Assembly (NCBI GenBank): GCA_905236255.1
Contig: CAJOPK010000157.1
Location: forward strand, 1 to 13,030
Reading direction: 5' to 3'
DNA from: an uncultured Selenomonadaceae bacterium
GTDB lineage: Bacteria > Bacillota > Negativicutes > Selenomonadales > Selenomonadaceae
DNA: 13,030 nucleotides
Positions 6,720 to 13,024 of this stretch are shown one piece after another. The number at the start of each line of letters is the position of its first letter. Position 1 is the stretch's first letter. The notes beneath the pieces were generated by a model that was given only the letters and a program-made list of their open reading frames with translations, searched no databases and was not told where the DNA came from. Made by a program: the position numbers and the translations under genes.

Positions 6720-9632
6720 CTACTTCAAAATTTTTGATAAAGTTTCCATCATTTTCGGAACGTCAATCGGTTTTGAAATGTGACCGTCCATTCCGGCATC
6801 TTTGGCGGCTTGAATATCTTCACTGAAGGCATTTGCCGTCATTGCGACAATCGGAATTTTTGCAAGCGCGGGATTATCCAATTTGCGAATTGCCTGCGTA
6901 GCCTCATATCCGTTCATTGTCGGCATTTGAATATCCATCAAGACCGCCGCAAAATATTTCGGAGCGGATTCGGCAACTTTTTTTACCGCCTCTTGACCGT
7001 CTGCCGCGGTTTCAATCAAAAATCCGGAGGCGGTCAACATCATCGTTGCAATTTCGCGATTGACTTCAATATCGTCAACCAAAAGCAAACGCTTGCCGGC
7101 AAAATTCAAGCCGGAAGAAGTTTCTTCCACTTTTTCTTCTTCGGGCAATTCGTCCGAAATTTCAAAGCTGATATTTATGATAAATTCCGTACCCTTCCCT
7201 TTTTCGGTTTCGACGCGAATTTCGCCGCCCATCAAATCGACCATGCTCTTTGTGATTGCCATACCCAGCCCGGTTCCCTGAATACCTTTTACGGTTTCGC
7301 TTTTTTCACGGGTAAAGGCTTCAAAAACCGTTGCGGCAAATTCCGGACTCATTCCGATACCGCTGTCCTTTACGCGAATTTCGTAATTCCCGACTTTTTC
7401 GTAGTCGGATTCAAGCTGTTTTACCGTAATTGTGACCGAGCCTTTTTCCGGCGTAAATTTGTAGGCATTGCTTGTAAGATTCATCAAAACACGATTTAAC
7501 CGGTTTTTGTCGCAGATAACCATTCGATTTTTTATTCCGGAAGTATCGACTTTAAATTCAATTTTCCGGGACTTCATTTGAGTTGCAAAAATATCGTAAA
7601 TGCCTTTGAAAATTTTGAAAAGGTCGTTGTCCGATTCGTCCAAATCCATTTTGCCGCTTTCAATTCTGCTCATATCCAAAACGTCGTTAATCAGTGCAAG
7701 CAAATGATCGCTTGACGTTTCGATTTTGTTCAGAAAATCTTTTGCCTGCGGCGAAAGGCTCTTGTCTTTTTTGAGGAGTGCGGTATATCCGACAATCGCA
7801 TTCATCGGCGTGCGAATATCGTGGCTCATGTTTGAAAGAAAAGTCGTTTTCGCTTTACTGTTCTGTTCAGCCTCAATTTTTTGCATTTCCATATCTTTTT
7901 CGCGCTTCATGATAATGTCGTAAATGCTGAACATTATTAAAAGTGAAATAAGAACCAGACCCATTTGCATAAAATTCAGTGCGGAAAGTTCCTTGCCGAC
8001 GGAGTCCATTTGACTTGAAAGAAAAACTTCGGAATCGTATCTTTCAAATTCATTCGTAATAACGCCGTGTTTTATAAATTCTTCGGTATGATGAACTTCG
8101 AGATTTTTAAGGACGCTTTTGCTTATGTCATGAGTGGCTTCCTGTACCCACATCATTGAAGTGAACAGAATCATAAACAAAATTACAATCCAGACGACGG
8201 TAGAATTTCCGAAATTCCTCTCTTCATCTTTGCTCAAAATTTGACGGAAGAAAATAAATCCCAAAATACTCCAGACAATCAAAATCAAATATGATTCCGT
8301 TGTCATTGTCGTGATTGTCCGGATATTCGGAACCATGAAGTAAATGAAGAAAATTGCCGAGATTATCGTACCGAGTGCGCCGGTAATTTCAAATTTAAAA
8401 TTGCGATTGTTTTTCGCGCAGATAAAAGCGGTTACGGAAGTATAAGCGTAAGCAATTACCGCGCCGATTGTATTAACGTCGATAATCCAGCTTATTGCCG
8501 TTCTTCCCAAAAAAGGAACGGGCAGAGATACAAGCATAATGAAAATAATTGCGTTTTGCGGATTGCCGTATTTGTTGAGAACGGAAAATTTTTTCGGAAG
8601 AAGTCCGTCCCTTGAAACGGAATAAAGCAGACGGCTTGCCGCCAGCATATTTCCCAAAAGTCCCGTACCGACCGCGCAGATAACCGCAATCGCAAAAATC
8701 CAAACGCCGACGTTGCTTGGAAAGAGTGCGTAAAAATTGTGCAACGTCGGCATTCCGTCGTATCCGGAAAATTTATCCAAATTTTTGAGATAATCCGCCC
8801 AATTCGTATAGCCGCCGGGCAAATCCGTTACGGCAAGTATTGTCAAAAAAGCATACGCCGCGACCGCCGCCGTTATCGCCGAAACGATTATCGGAAAAGT
8901 TTTTGCCGGCGAAAATTTAAATTCTTCGGCGGAATTTGAAATTGATTCAAATCCGGCAAATGCCCAAGGTGCCAAAACAACAATTCCCAAAATTGCCGTC
9001 GAAGGATCGATATTCGGCGCGAAGGCGGGTTGAATGTCGAAAATGTTTCCGTCAAAATTTATTGCCGCCGTGCCGAAAACAAAAACAATTCCGATAAATA
9101 AAATCCCCGCCATAATCGTCTGAAAAGCTGCCGCAATTTTTCCGCCGCGAATTGCAACAAGCCCGGTTAAACAAATTGCAAAAAACGAGACCGCCGCTTC
9201 ACCCAAATAAATATCAAAGCCGGCAATTTGGTAATGTAATCCGATTTTAAAGAAATCTCCGAGCAAATTCCGGAAAATTAAAGTCAGCGCGGTCGCATTT
9301 GCCCAAGTAATTGCCAAGTAAACGAGGATTATAAACCACGCGCTCAAAAATCCGTGATCGTTTCCCAAAATATTTTTTGCGTAGGAACAGGTGCCGCCGG
9401 CTGTCGGAAAGCGATTCATCATGTAAAAATAATTGCAGCCGATAATCAGCATAATAATACCGCCGATTACCATTCCGACGGCTGTACCGATCGGGCCGGC
9501 TATAGGCAAAAAAGTATTTCCCGGCATGGCGAATGCGCCCCATCCGACCGCGCAACCGAAAGCCAAGCCCCATACCGCAATCGGAGAAAGATATGGTTTT
9601 AAATTTTGAACTTCATTAACTTCTGTGTCCAC
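6720..9632 (-). CDS. APC-family amino-acid permease fused to a hybrid histidine kinase with receiver domain
   Basis: A 970-residue membrane sensor. Residues about 12-465 form an APC-type permease with some 12 membrane segments: GWGAFAMPGNTFLPIAGPIG (30-49), FPTAGGTCSYAKNILG (75-90), APWAFAGFESISNSAEEFKF (221-240) and GNMLAASRLLYSVSRDGLLP (327-346). A further membrane segment (about 477-497), an outside loop (498-552) and another segment (553-574) lead to a HisKA domain with phospho-acceptor His 604 in FLSNMSHDIRTPMN. The HATPase_c domain has N box Asn 718/722, G1 DSGIG (756-760) and G2 GTGLG (786-790). A receiver (847-970) has Asp 853/854, phospho-acceptor Asp 900, Thr 932 and Lys 954. The start is GTG at 9632; an in-frame stop lies two codons upstream and AAGGAG 12 bases upstream. 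There is no output domain, so an Hpt protein or response regulator elsewhere is expected. The permease part may transport or only sense; the ligand is unknown. Confidence 0.93.
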   Translation of the reverse strand: MDTEVNEVQNLKPYLSPIAVWGLAFGCAVGWGAFAMPGNTFLPIAGPIGTAVGMVIGGIIMLIIGCNYFYMMNRFPTAGGTCSYAKNILGNDHGFLSAWFIILVYLAITWANATALTLIFRNLLGDFFKIGLHYQIAGFDIYLGEAAVSFFAICLTGLVAIRGGKIAAAFQTIMAGILFIGIVFVFGTAAINFDGNIFDIQPAFAPNIDPSTAILGIVVLAPWAFAGFESISNSAEEFKFSPAKTFPIIVSAITAAVAAYAFLTILAVTDLPGGYTNWADYLKNLDKFSGYDGMPTLHNFYALFPSNVGVWIFAIAVICAVGTGLLGNMLAASRLLYSVSRDGLLPKKFSVLNKYGNPQNAIIFIMLVSLPVPFLGRTAISWIIDVNTIGAVIAYAYTSVTAFICAKNNRNFKFEITGALGTIISAIFFIYFMVPNIRTITTMTTESYLILIVWSILGFIFFRQILSKDEERNFGNSTVVWIVILFMILFTSMMWVQEATHDISKSVLKNLEVHHTEEFIKHGVITNEFERYDSEVFLSSQMDSVGKELSALNFMQMGLVLISLLIMFSIYDIIMKREKDMEMQKIEAEQNSKAKTTFLSNMSHDIRTPMNAIVGYTALLKKDKSLSPQAKDFLNKIETSSDHLLALINDVLDMSRIESGKMDLDESDNDLFKIFKGIYDIFATQMKSRKIEFKVDTSGIKNRMVICDKNRLNRVLMNLTSNAYKFTPEKGSVTITVKQLESDYEKVGNYEIRVKDSGIGMSPEFAATVFEAFTREKSETVKGIQGTGLGMAITKSMVDLMGGEIRVETEKGKGTEFIINISFEISDELPEEEKVEETSSGLNFAGKRLLLVDDIEVNREIATMMLTASGFLIETAADGQEAVKKVAESAPKYFAAVLMDIQMPTMNGYEATQAIRKLDNPALAKIPIVAMTANAFSEDIQAAKDAGMDGHISKPIDVPKMMETLSKILK

Positions 9633-9662
9633 CGATCAATAAATCTCCTTAAAAAAATATTT

Positions 9663-9679
9663 GAACTTTTTGTAAGTTC
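9663..9679 (-). other. Hairpin plus T tract in the kinase-fusion leader
   Basis: In the minus-strand leader GAACTT, ACAAA and AAGTTC form a 6-bp AT-rich hairpin, followed by AA and then ATATTTTTTT at 9651-9660, just before the AAGGAG ribosome-binding site. It looks like a weak intrinsic terminator or attenuator between promoter and gene. The stem has only two GC pairs, so its effect is uncertain. Confidence 0.35.
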
Positions 9680-9712
9680 TCTTGACTGTTGCCGCCCCAC
9701 AATTTCACAAAG

Positions 9713-9741
9713 ATTATCGCATAGATATTGAAAATTTGCAA
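9713..9741 (-). promoter_or_regulatory. Promoter of the permease-kinase/tlyA/nadK unit
   Basis: On the minus strand TTGCAA (9736-9741), a 17-base spacer and GATAAT (9713-9718) form a good sigma-70 match. A TGC just before the -10 gives an extended -10. The predicted start near 9706 leaves a leader of about 74 bases before the GTG at 9632. Confidence 0.7.
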
Positions 9742-9760
9742 GCAAATTTTGGGGCGATTC

Positions 9761-9790
9761 CTCCCCCGCTTTCGCTTGTAAGCGGGGGAG
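9761..9790. repeat. Perfect 11-bp inverted repeat (hairpin 1 of 2)
   Basis: CTCCCCCGCTT and AAGCGGGGGAG flank an eight-base loop. The hairpin lies between the -35 boxes of two divergent promoters, so neither predicted transcript includes it. It has no T tract and touches a second hairpin directly. It may be a binding site or a REP-like palindromic element; the role is unknown. Confidence 0.75.
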
Positions 9791-9823
9791 CCGGCTGCCG
9801 TTTCGGATAAAAATGGCAGCCGG
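9791..9823. repeat. Perfect 9-bp inverted repeat (hairpin 2 of 2)
   Basis: CCGGCTGCC and GGCAGCCGG flank a 15-base AT-richer loop. It starts on the base after hairpin 1 and ends three bases before the infC -35 box, so a protein bound here could affect infC transcription. There is no T tract. Both repeats were seen by eye as exact complements. Confidence 0.7.
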
Positions 9824-9826
9824 AAC

Positions 9827-9855
9827 TTGACAGAAATTCGCAAATGTGTTAAATT
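9827..9855 (+). promoter_or_regulatory. Promoter of the infC-rpmI-rplT operon
   Basis: TTGACA (9827-9832), a 17-base spacer and TAAATT (9850-9855). The -35 matches consensus and the -10 matches four of six positions. The predicted start near 9862 gives a leader of about 160 bases before infC, long enough for autoregulation. Confidence 0.7.
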
Positions 9856-9861
9856 TCGCAC

Positions 9862-10021
9862 CGTTAAGCAGAGGCCGTCGCTTCTCACCGGTTGACCTTG
9901 TTGAGTTTGCCGAGTAAAAAAGTTTCCGTCAAGAATTTTTCGGCGGGGATATATTTGCGAGATGCGGGCGGCGTGTGTGTCGCCTTTTAATTTTGTTTAT
10001 GCCCGGGGAGGTGTATTTCCT
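9862..10021 (+). promoter_or_regulatory. infC leader with terminator-like hairpin (possible ribosomal-protein leader)
   Basis: This untranslated leader of about 160 bases contains GGCGGC (9967-9972), loop GTGTGT and GTCGCC (9979-9984), followed by TTTTAATTTT. That is the form of an intrinsic attenuator about 25 bases before the infC ribosome-binding site. In Bacillus the same operon is controlled by L20 through premature termination in the leader, so a similar loop is plausible here. An L20-binding fold was not identified with confidence. Confidence 0.5.
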
Positions 10022-10612
10022 ATTAGCAGGGAAACTTTGAGAATCAATGAGGAGATTCGTATTCGTGAGGTCAGAGTGACCGACGCGGACGGCGAACAGC
10101 TGGGGATCATGCAGACAAAAGACGCGCTCAAATTGGCGGAAGAACGTCATTTGGATTTGGTCGAAGTTGCGCCGAAAGCCCGTCCGCCCGTGTGCAGAAT
10201 CATGGACTTCGGAAAATATCGTTACGAACAGCAAAAACGCGAAAAGGAAGCACGCAAAAAGCAAAAAGTAATTACGATTAAAGAAGTCAAACTCAGACCG
10301 AATATCGAACAACACGACTTTGAAGTCAAATTGAAAAATGCACAGCGTTTTGTGGAAGAAGGCAACAAAGTTAAAGTTACGATAATGTTTCGCGGGCGCG
10401 AGTTGTCGCATCCGGAACTCGGCAACGAACTTCTCGACAAACTTGCCAAAGCCATGGAGGAAAGCGTAAACATTGAACGTGCCGCAAAACTTGAAGGCAA
10501 AAATATGACGATGATTCTCTCCCCCAAGGCTCAAAAGTCACAGAAGGCGAAAAAGACAGCAAAAGGAGGAACGGGCGATGCCCAAAGTCAAGACACATCG
10601 AGCGACAGCTAA
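10022..10612 (+). CDS. infC: Translation initiation factor IF-3 (ATT start)
   Basis: IF-3 binds the 30S subunit, prevents premature 50S joining and checks start-codon/initiator-tRNA pairing. The coding frame shows the N-domain (RINEEIRIREVRVTDADG, EVAPKARPPVCRIMDFGKYR), a Lys/Arg-rich linker and the C-domain (KEVKLRPNIEQHDFEVK, VTIMFRGRELSHPELG). The frame is open further upstream to an ATG at 9962. The best start is the ATT at 10022, because GGAGGTG at 10007-10013 sits eight bases before it, homologues start just before the RINEE segment, and infC is known for ATT/ATA starts that permit autoregulation. The product is then 196 residues, longer than the usual 170-180 because of a tail of about 27 residues rich in Lys, Gln, Ser and Gly. 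That tail overlaps rpmI by 35 bases. Confidence 0.93.
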   Translation: MSRETLRINEEIRIREVRVTDADGEQLGIMQTKDALKLAEERHLDLVEVAPKARPPVCRIMDFGKYRYEQQKREKEARKKQKVITIKEVKLRPNIEQHDFEVKLKNAQRFVEEGNKVKVTIMFRGRELSHPELGNELLDKLAKAMEESVNIERAAKLEGKNMTMILSPKAQKSQKAKKTAKGGTGDAQSQDTSSDS

Positions 10613-10775
10613 ACGTTTCAAGGTAACCGGCAGCGGCGAATTCAGACGCAATAAAGCCTACAAAAGTCATATTCTGGAGAAGAAATCTCCCAAACGCAAG
10701 AGAAATCTTCGCAAAGCGACATTGGCTTCTTCCGCAGATCGCGGTCGCGTCAAAAAGTTGCTTCCTTATGCTTAA
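10578..10775 (+). CDS. rpmI: 50S ribosomal protein bL35
   Basis: A 65-residue basic protein of the large subunit, starting MPKVKTHRATAKRFKVTGSG and containing KSHILEKKSPKRKRNLRKAT, as in L35 proteins; the length is normal. The ATG at 10578 has AGGAGGA at 10564-10570. Both the site and the start lie inside the 3' end of infC, so translation of the two is probably coupled. It is the middle gene of the conserved infC-rpmI-rplT operon. Confidence 0.97.
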   Translation: MPKVKTHRATAKRFKVTGSGEFRRNKAYKSHILEKKSPKRKRNLRKATLASSADRGRVKKLLPYA

Positions 10776-10793
10776 TTTCGGGAGGTTTTGATT

Positions 10794-11147
10794 GTGCCGA
10801 GAGTAAAGACCGGCGTCACTGCTCACAGACGCCACAAAAAAATTCTTAAACTTGCGAAAGGTTATCGCGGTGCGAGAAGTAAACAGTTTAAAAAAGCAAA
10901 CGAATCCGTAATGAAAGCCGGGTTCTATGCACATCGCGATCGTAAAGCGAAAAAACGTATGTTCCGTCGCCTCTGGATCACCAGAATCAATGCGGCGGCG
11001 CGCATGAACGGCATTTCTTACAGCAAGCTCATGTGCGGGCTCACAAAGGCCGGCGTTGAAGTCGACCGTAAGATCATGTCGGAGCTTGCAATTTCGGATA
11101 TGAAAGCATTTGAAAAACTTGTCGAAATTGCAAAGAAGAATATCTGA
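10794..11147 (+). CDS. rplT: 50S ribosomal protein bL20
   Basis: A 117-residue RNA-binding protein needed for early 50S assembly and, in other bacteria, repressor of this operon. The sequence begins PRVKTGVTAHRRHKKILKLA after the initiator and continues with KGYRGARSKQFKKANESV and the globular C-domain (RMNGISYSKLMCGLTKAGVE). The chosen start is GTG at 10794: it has GGAGG (10781-10785) eight bases upstream and gives the family-standard N-terminus. A TTG two codons earlier is less likely. It ends 13 bases before a strong terminator. Confidence 0.96.
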   Translation: MPRVKTGVTAHRRHKKILKLAKGYRGARSKQFKKANESVMKAGFYAHRDRKAKKRMFRRLWITRINAAARMNGISYSKLMCGLTKAGVEVDRKIMSELAISDMKAFEKLVEIAKKNI

Positions 11148-11159
11148 AGAAATTTCCGG

Positions 11160-11193
11160 AGATTGTTTCGCAAAAGGCGGAACAATCTTTTTT
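11160..11193 (+). terminator. Intrinsic terminator of the infC-rpmI-rplT operon
   Basis: AGATTGTTTCG and CGGAACAATCT pair as an 11-bp stem with one G-U pair around a seven-base loop (CAAAAGG), followed by a run of T to 11193. It lies 13 bases after the rplT stop and just before the convergent cbiE end. The minus-strand side has no T tract after the stem, so it looks one-directional. Confidence 0.9.
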
Positions 11194-11196
11194 GGT

Positions 11197-11829
11197 TCAA
11201 AAATTTTCGCCGGCAATCAAAATACAATTTTTGACGGGGTCTTGTTTTGCGGCATTTTCCAAAGTTGTGATAAAAATTTTTTCGTCCGGATAGGAGAGTT
11301 TTTCGCAAATTGCAATTTTCGATTTTTTCGACCAATTCAAGCCGATTAAAATTTCCGAAATTGAAGTCGAATTATATTTTGCGTCCGTCAACAAACCCAA
11401 AATTTTTCCCGGCGCAAATTTTAAATCTTCGTCTGAAGGTCGTCTGCCGTGAAAACTTAAAAGAGTTGCGGAATGATGAGGAAGTGAAAGCCGGGCAAAA
11501 GCCAACTGCATTGAACTGACAGACGGAATTACTTCGATTGTTGACGGATCAAAATTTTTTCGGAGCAGATCCAAAATCGAATAATATCCGGGATCTCCGC
11601 TTACCGCAACGACAACTTCATCTTCAGATAAATTTTTTCGGATAAAATTTATTGCCGAATCCGTATCCGCCGTTATCGGAAAAGTTATTTGATTTGACCC
11701 GGAAAAATCCCGGAGAGCACGTCTGCCGGCGACCAAAAATTTTGCGCTCCGAATTTTTTGAAGTGCCGCCGGCGTTGTATATGATTTATCGCCGGGGCCG
11801 ATGCCGGCAACAATGATTTTGTTTTGCAT
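11197..11829 (-). CDS. cbiE: Cobalt-precorrin-7 (C5)-methyltransferase, CbiE type
   Basis: SAM-dependent methyltransferase of corrin-ring synthesis in the anaerobic B12 pathway. The 210-residue protein has the family landmarks GIGPGD (9-14), LVAGRRALRDF (32-42), VSGDPGYYSIL (76-86), IPSVSSMQLAFARLSLP (101-117) and LSFHGRR (124-130), all typical of CbiE rather than the other pathway methyltransferases. It is a stand-alone CbiE without a fused CbiT decarboxylase/methyltransferase, which must be encoded elsewhere. The ATG at 11829 has GGAAGGA five bases upstream. It follows the unrecognised 226-residue gene by 32 bases, so the two are probably co-transcribed. No cobalamin riboswitch is visible directly upstream of this pair. 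Confidence 0.92.
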   Translation of the reverse strand: MQNKIIVAGIGPGDKSYTTPAALQKIRSAKFLVAGRRALRDFSGSNQITFPITADTDSAINFIRKNLSEDEVVVAVSGDPGYYSILDLLRKNFDPSTIEVIPSVSSMQLAFARLSLPHHSATLLSFHGRRPSDEDLKFAPGKILGLLTDAKYNSTSISEILIGLNWSKKSKIAICEKLSYPDEKIFITTLENAAKQDPVKNCILIAGENF

Positions 11830-11861
11830 ATAATTCCTTCCGTTAATTTACAGGCAATTTG

Positions 11862-12542
11862 TCAATATTTTATTCCCAAATCCCAAGCGTGCGGCCAGAC
11901 AGTTTCCGCAAAATCCAAGACCTGCGGGACAAGTTCCGGAATGTTTTCGACTTTTTCGAGCCGCCAATATCCGGAATCATTTTTGAAAAATCCCAATTCA
12001 AAATTCAATCTTCCGGCAAGTTTTCCGTAATAAGAATTATCGCCGGTCATTTCAACCGTCAAAGTCGCATGATTTCCGGTCAATTTACAATCTTTAATTT
12101 CGGACTTTACCGCAGACAAAAATTTTTCGGTTTCCGCCGCCGCAAATTTTATCGGATTGTCCTCAAATTTTTCCGGTCGAATGACGTTGCCGCCGAAAAA
12201 AGTCGTCGCCGTCACCAAAATTGCGCCGATGTGAACAATTCGATATTTTGCATTATAATCCCGGACATTTTGCGCGCCGAATTGAAAAAGCAAGTCCTGC
12301 GGATATTTTTCGTGAAATTCGTCATGATGAATCGCAAGTTCTTCCACAACCTCATCGTAACCGGCGTTGAGAATTTTCATAAAATCAAGCCGGGCGGAAA
12401 AATTTGAATAATTCTTTTCCGCAACCGCCCGACAAATTTCCTCCCAAGCCCGCTTCGGAGTGTCATTTTCCGCAGTGCGCTTTTTTTTCGGCAAATATTT
12501 CTCGGCGGCAAGCGAAGCAAAAATTTTGAGATAATTTGTCAT
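11862..12542 (-). CDS. Uncharacterised 226-residue protein
   Basis: I do not recognise this gene. The frame is well supported: ATG at 12542 with GGAGAAGGG nine bases upstream, coding character like its neighbours, and close spacing to cbiE. The product has no clear signal peptide or membrane segment. The N-terminus is Lys-rich (PKKKRT at 18-23). A helical acidic middle follows (about 49-85, DEVVEELAIHHDEFHEKYPQ), then a mildly hydrophobic stretch near 102-119 (YRIVHIGAILVTATTFFGGN region). The C-terminal part appears to alternate like beta strands (GNHATLTVEMTGD, YYGKLAGRLNFELGFF) and ends with WRLEKVENIPEL and several Trp/Tyr. The last part is reminiscent of NTF2-like or immunity-type small domains, but that is only an impression. 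Sharing a transcript with cbiE does not by itself show a role in B12 synthesis. Confidence 0.8.
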   Translation of the reverse strand: MTNYLKIFASLAAEKYLPKKKRTAENDTPKRAWEEICRAVAEKNYSNFSARLDFMKILNAGYDEVVEELAIHHDEFHEKYPQDLLFQFGAQNVRDYNAKYRIVHIGAILVTATTFFGGNVIRPEKFEDNPIKFAAAETEKFLSAVKSEIKDCKLTGNHATLTVEMTGDNSYYGKLAGRLNFELGFFKNDSGYWRLEKVENIPELVPQVLDFAETVWPHAWDLGIKY

Positions 12543-12624
12543 GAAGAATTACCCTTCTCCCAAAAAATCCTTGTAATTATGCCGTTTGTCGGCAAGCCGA
12601 AAACCCGCCTCGACCAAAGATTGA
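12543..12624. other. Short gap between integrase remnant and uncharacterised gene
   Basis: These 82 bases hold the ribosome-binding site of the downstream minus-strand gene. A CATAAT lies 40 to 50 bases upstream of that gene's start, but the bases 17 upstream of it do not resemble a -35 box. No terminator, att-like repeat or riboswitch could be supported. Confidence 0.4.
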
Positions 12625-12897
12625 CTAAATCAAAGTTTCCCGAAAAAGATCTGCATTCTCTACTCCGCCGTCTCTATAAAAATGCGAGTAAATACTTAAC
12701 GTCATTGTCGGGCGGTTTTTTGTTATGTGTATCAAATTTTTCTCAAAGTCGGAGTCGCCAACGTCAAGGGCAAGCAATTCACCGATCCTCATTCCGGAAT
12801 GGAAAAGCAGGTCGAAAATCACTTTGTGCCGTTCATTTGTCACGCAGGAAATGAATTTTTTGTATTCGTCAATCGCCGTTGTTGCCGTAGGGTGCAA
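12625..12897 (-). pseudogene. Tyrosine recombinase (integrase) remnant with internal deletion
   Basis: The 90-codon frame encodes the start of a tyrosine-recombinase catalytic domain (EYKKFISCVTNERHKVIFDL, LLFHSGMRIGELLALDVGDS) with the first catalytic Arg at residue 37. After about residue 60 (IHITKN) it jumps to what looks like the C-terminal end of the same domain (TMTLSIYSHFYRDGG), with the catalytic Tyr at about residue 70. Intact integrases of this type have well over 100 residues between these points, including the Lys and His-x-x-Arg residues, which are absent. The N-terminal arm-binding and core-binding domains are missing too. The TTG at 12897 is only a notional start. This is a non-functional relic of an integrative element. 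Confidence 0.8.
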
Positions 12898-12995
12898 TAT
12901 GGTTTGCAGAGTTTGAAATACGCAGAGAATCCTTTATGCTCCGGATTTACTTCTCTTTGCGTAAGCGAAAGTTCAATCCTTCTTTCACGCAACAT
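12840..12995 (-). pseudogene. Truncated XRE-type helix-turn-helix ORF
   Basis: From ATG 12995 a 51-codon frame begins MLRERRIELSLTQREV, which matches the first helices of Cro/CI (XRE) repressors. It then departs from the family and runs to a stop at 12840-12842, overlapping the integrase remnant in another frame. AGGCGAG lies upstream as a modest ribosome-binding site and TATAAT sits at the window edge, so it may still be transcribed. It looks like a regulator gene cut off by the deletion that also removed the integrase N-terminus. The match rests on about 16 residues only. Confidence 0.45.
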
Positions 12996-13024
12996 CGTAT
13001 TTCTCGCCTACTTGATTTTCTTGT

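Noticed and set aside
6780..7499. Plus-strand open frame of 239 codons
   Set aside because: It is antisense to the kinase and receiver domains of the fusion protein, all of whose catalytic motifs are intact.
9962..10021. In-frame ATG at 9962 as the infC start
   Set aside because: It would add 20 residues absent from IF-3 homologues and lies in the leader hairpin region; the GGAGGTG site points to ATT at 10022.
10377..11216. Long minus-strand open frame (279 codons) across infC, rpmI and rplT
   Set aside because: It overlaps three certain ribosomal-operon genes on the opposite strand and shows no family motifs; it is an artefact of their codon use.
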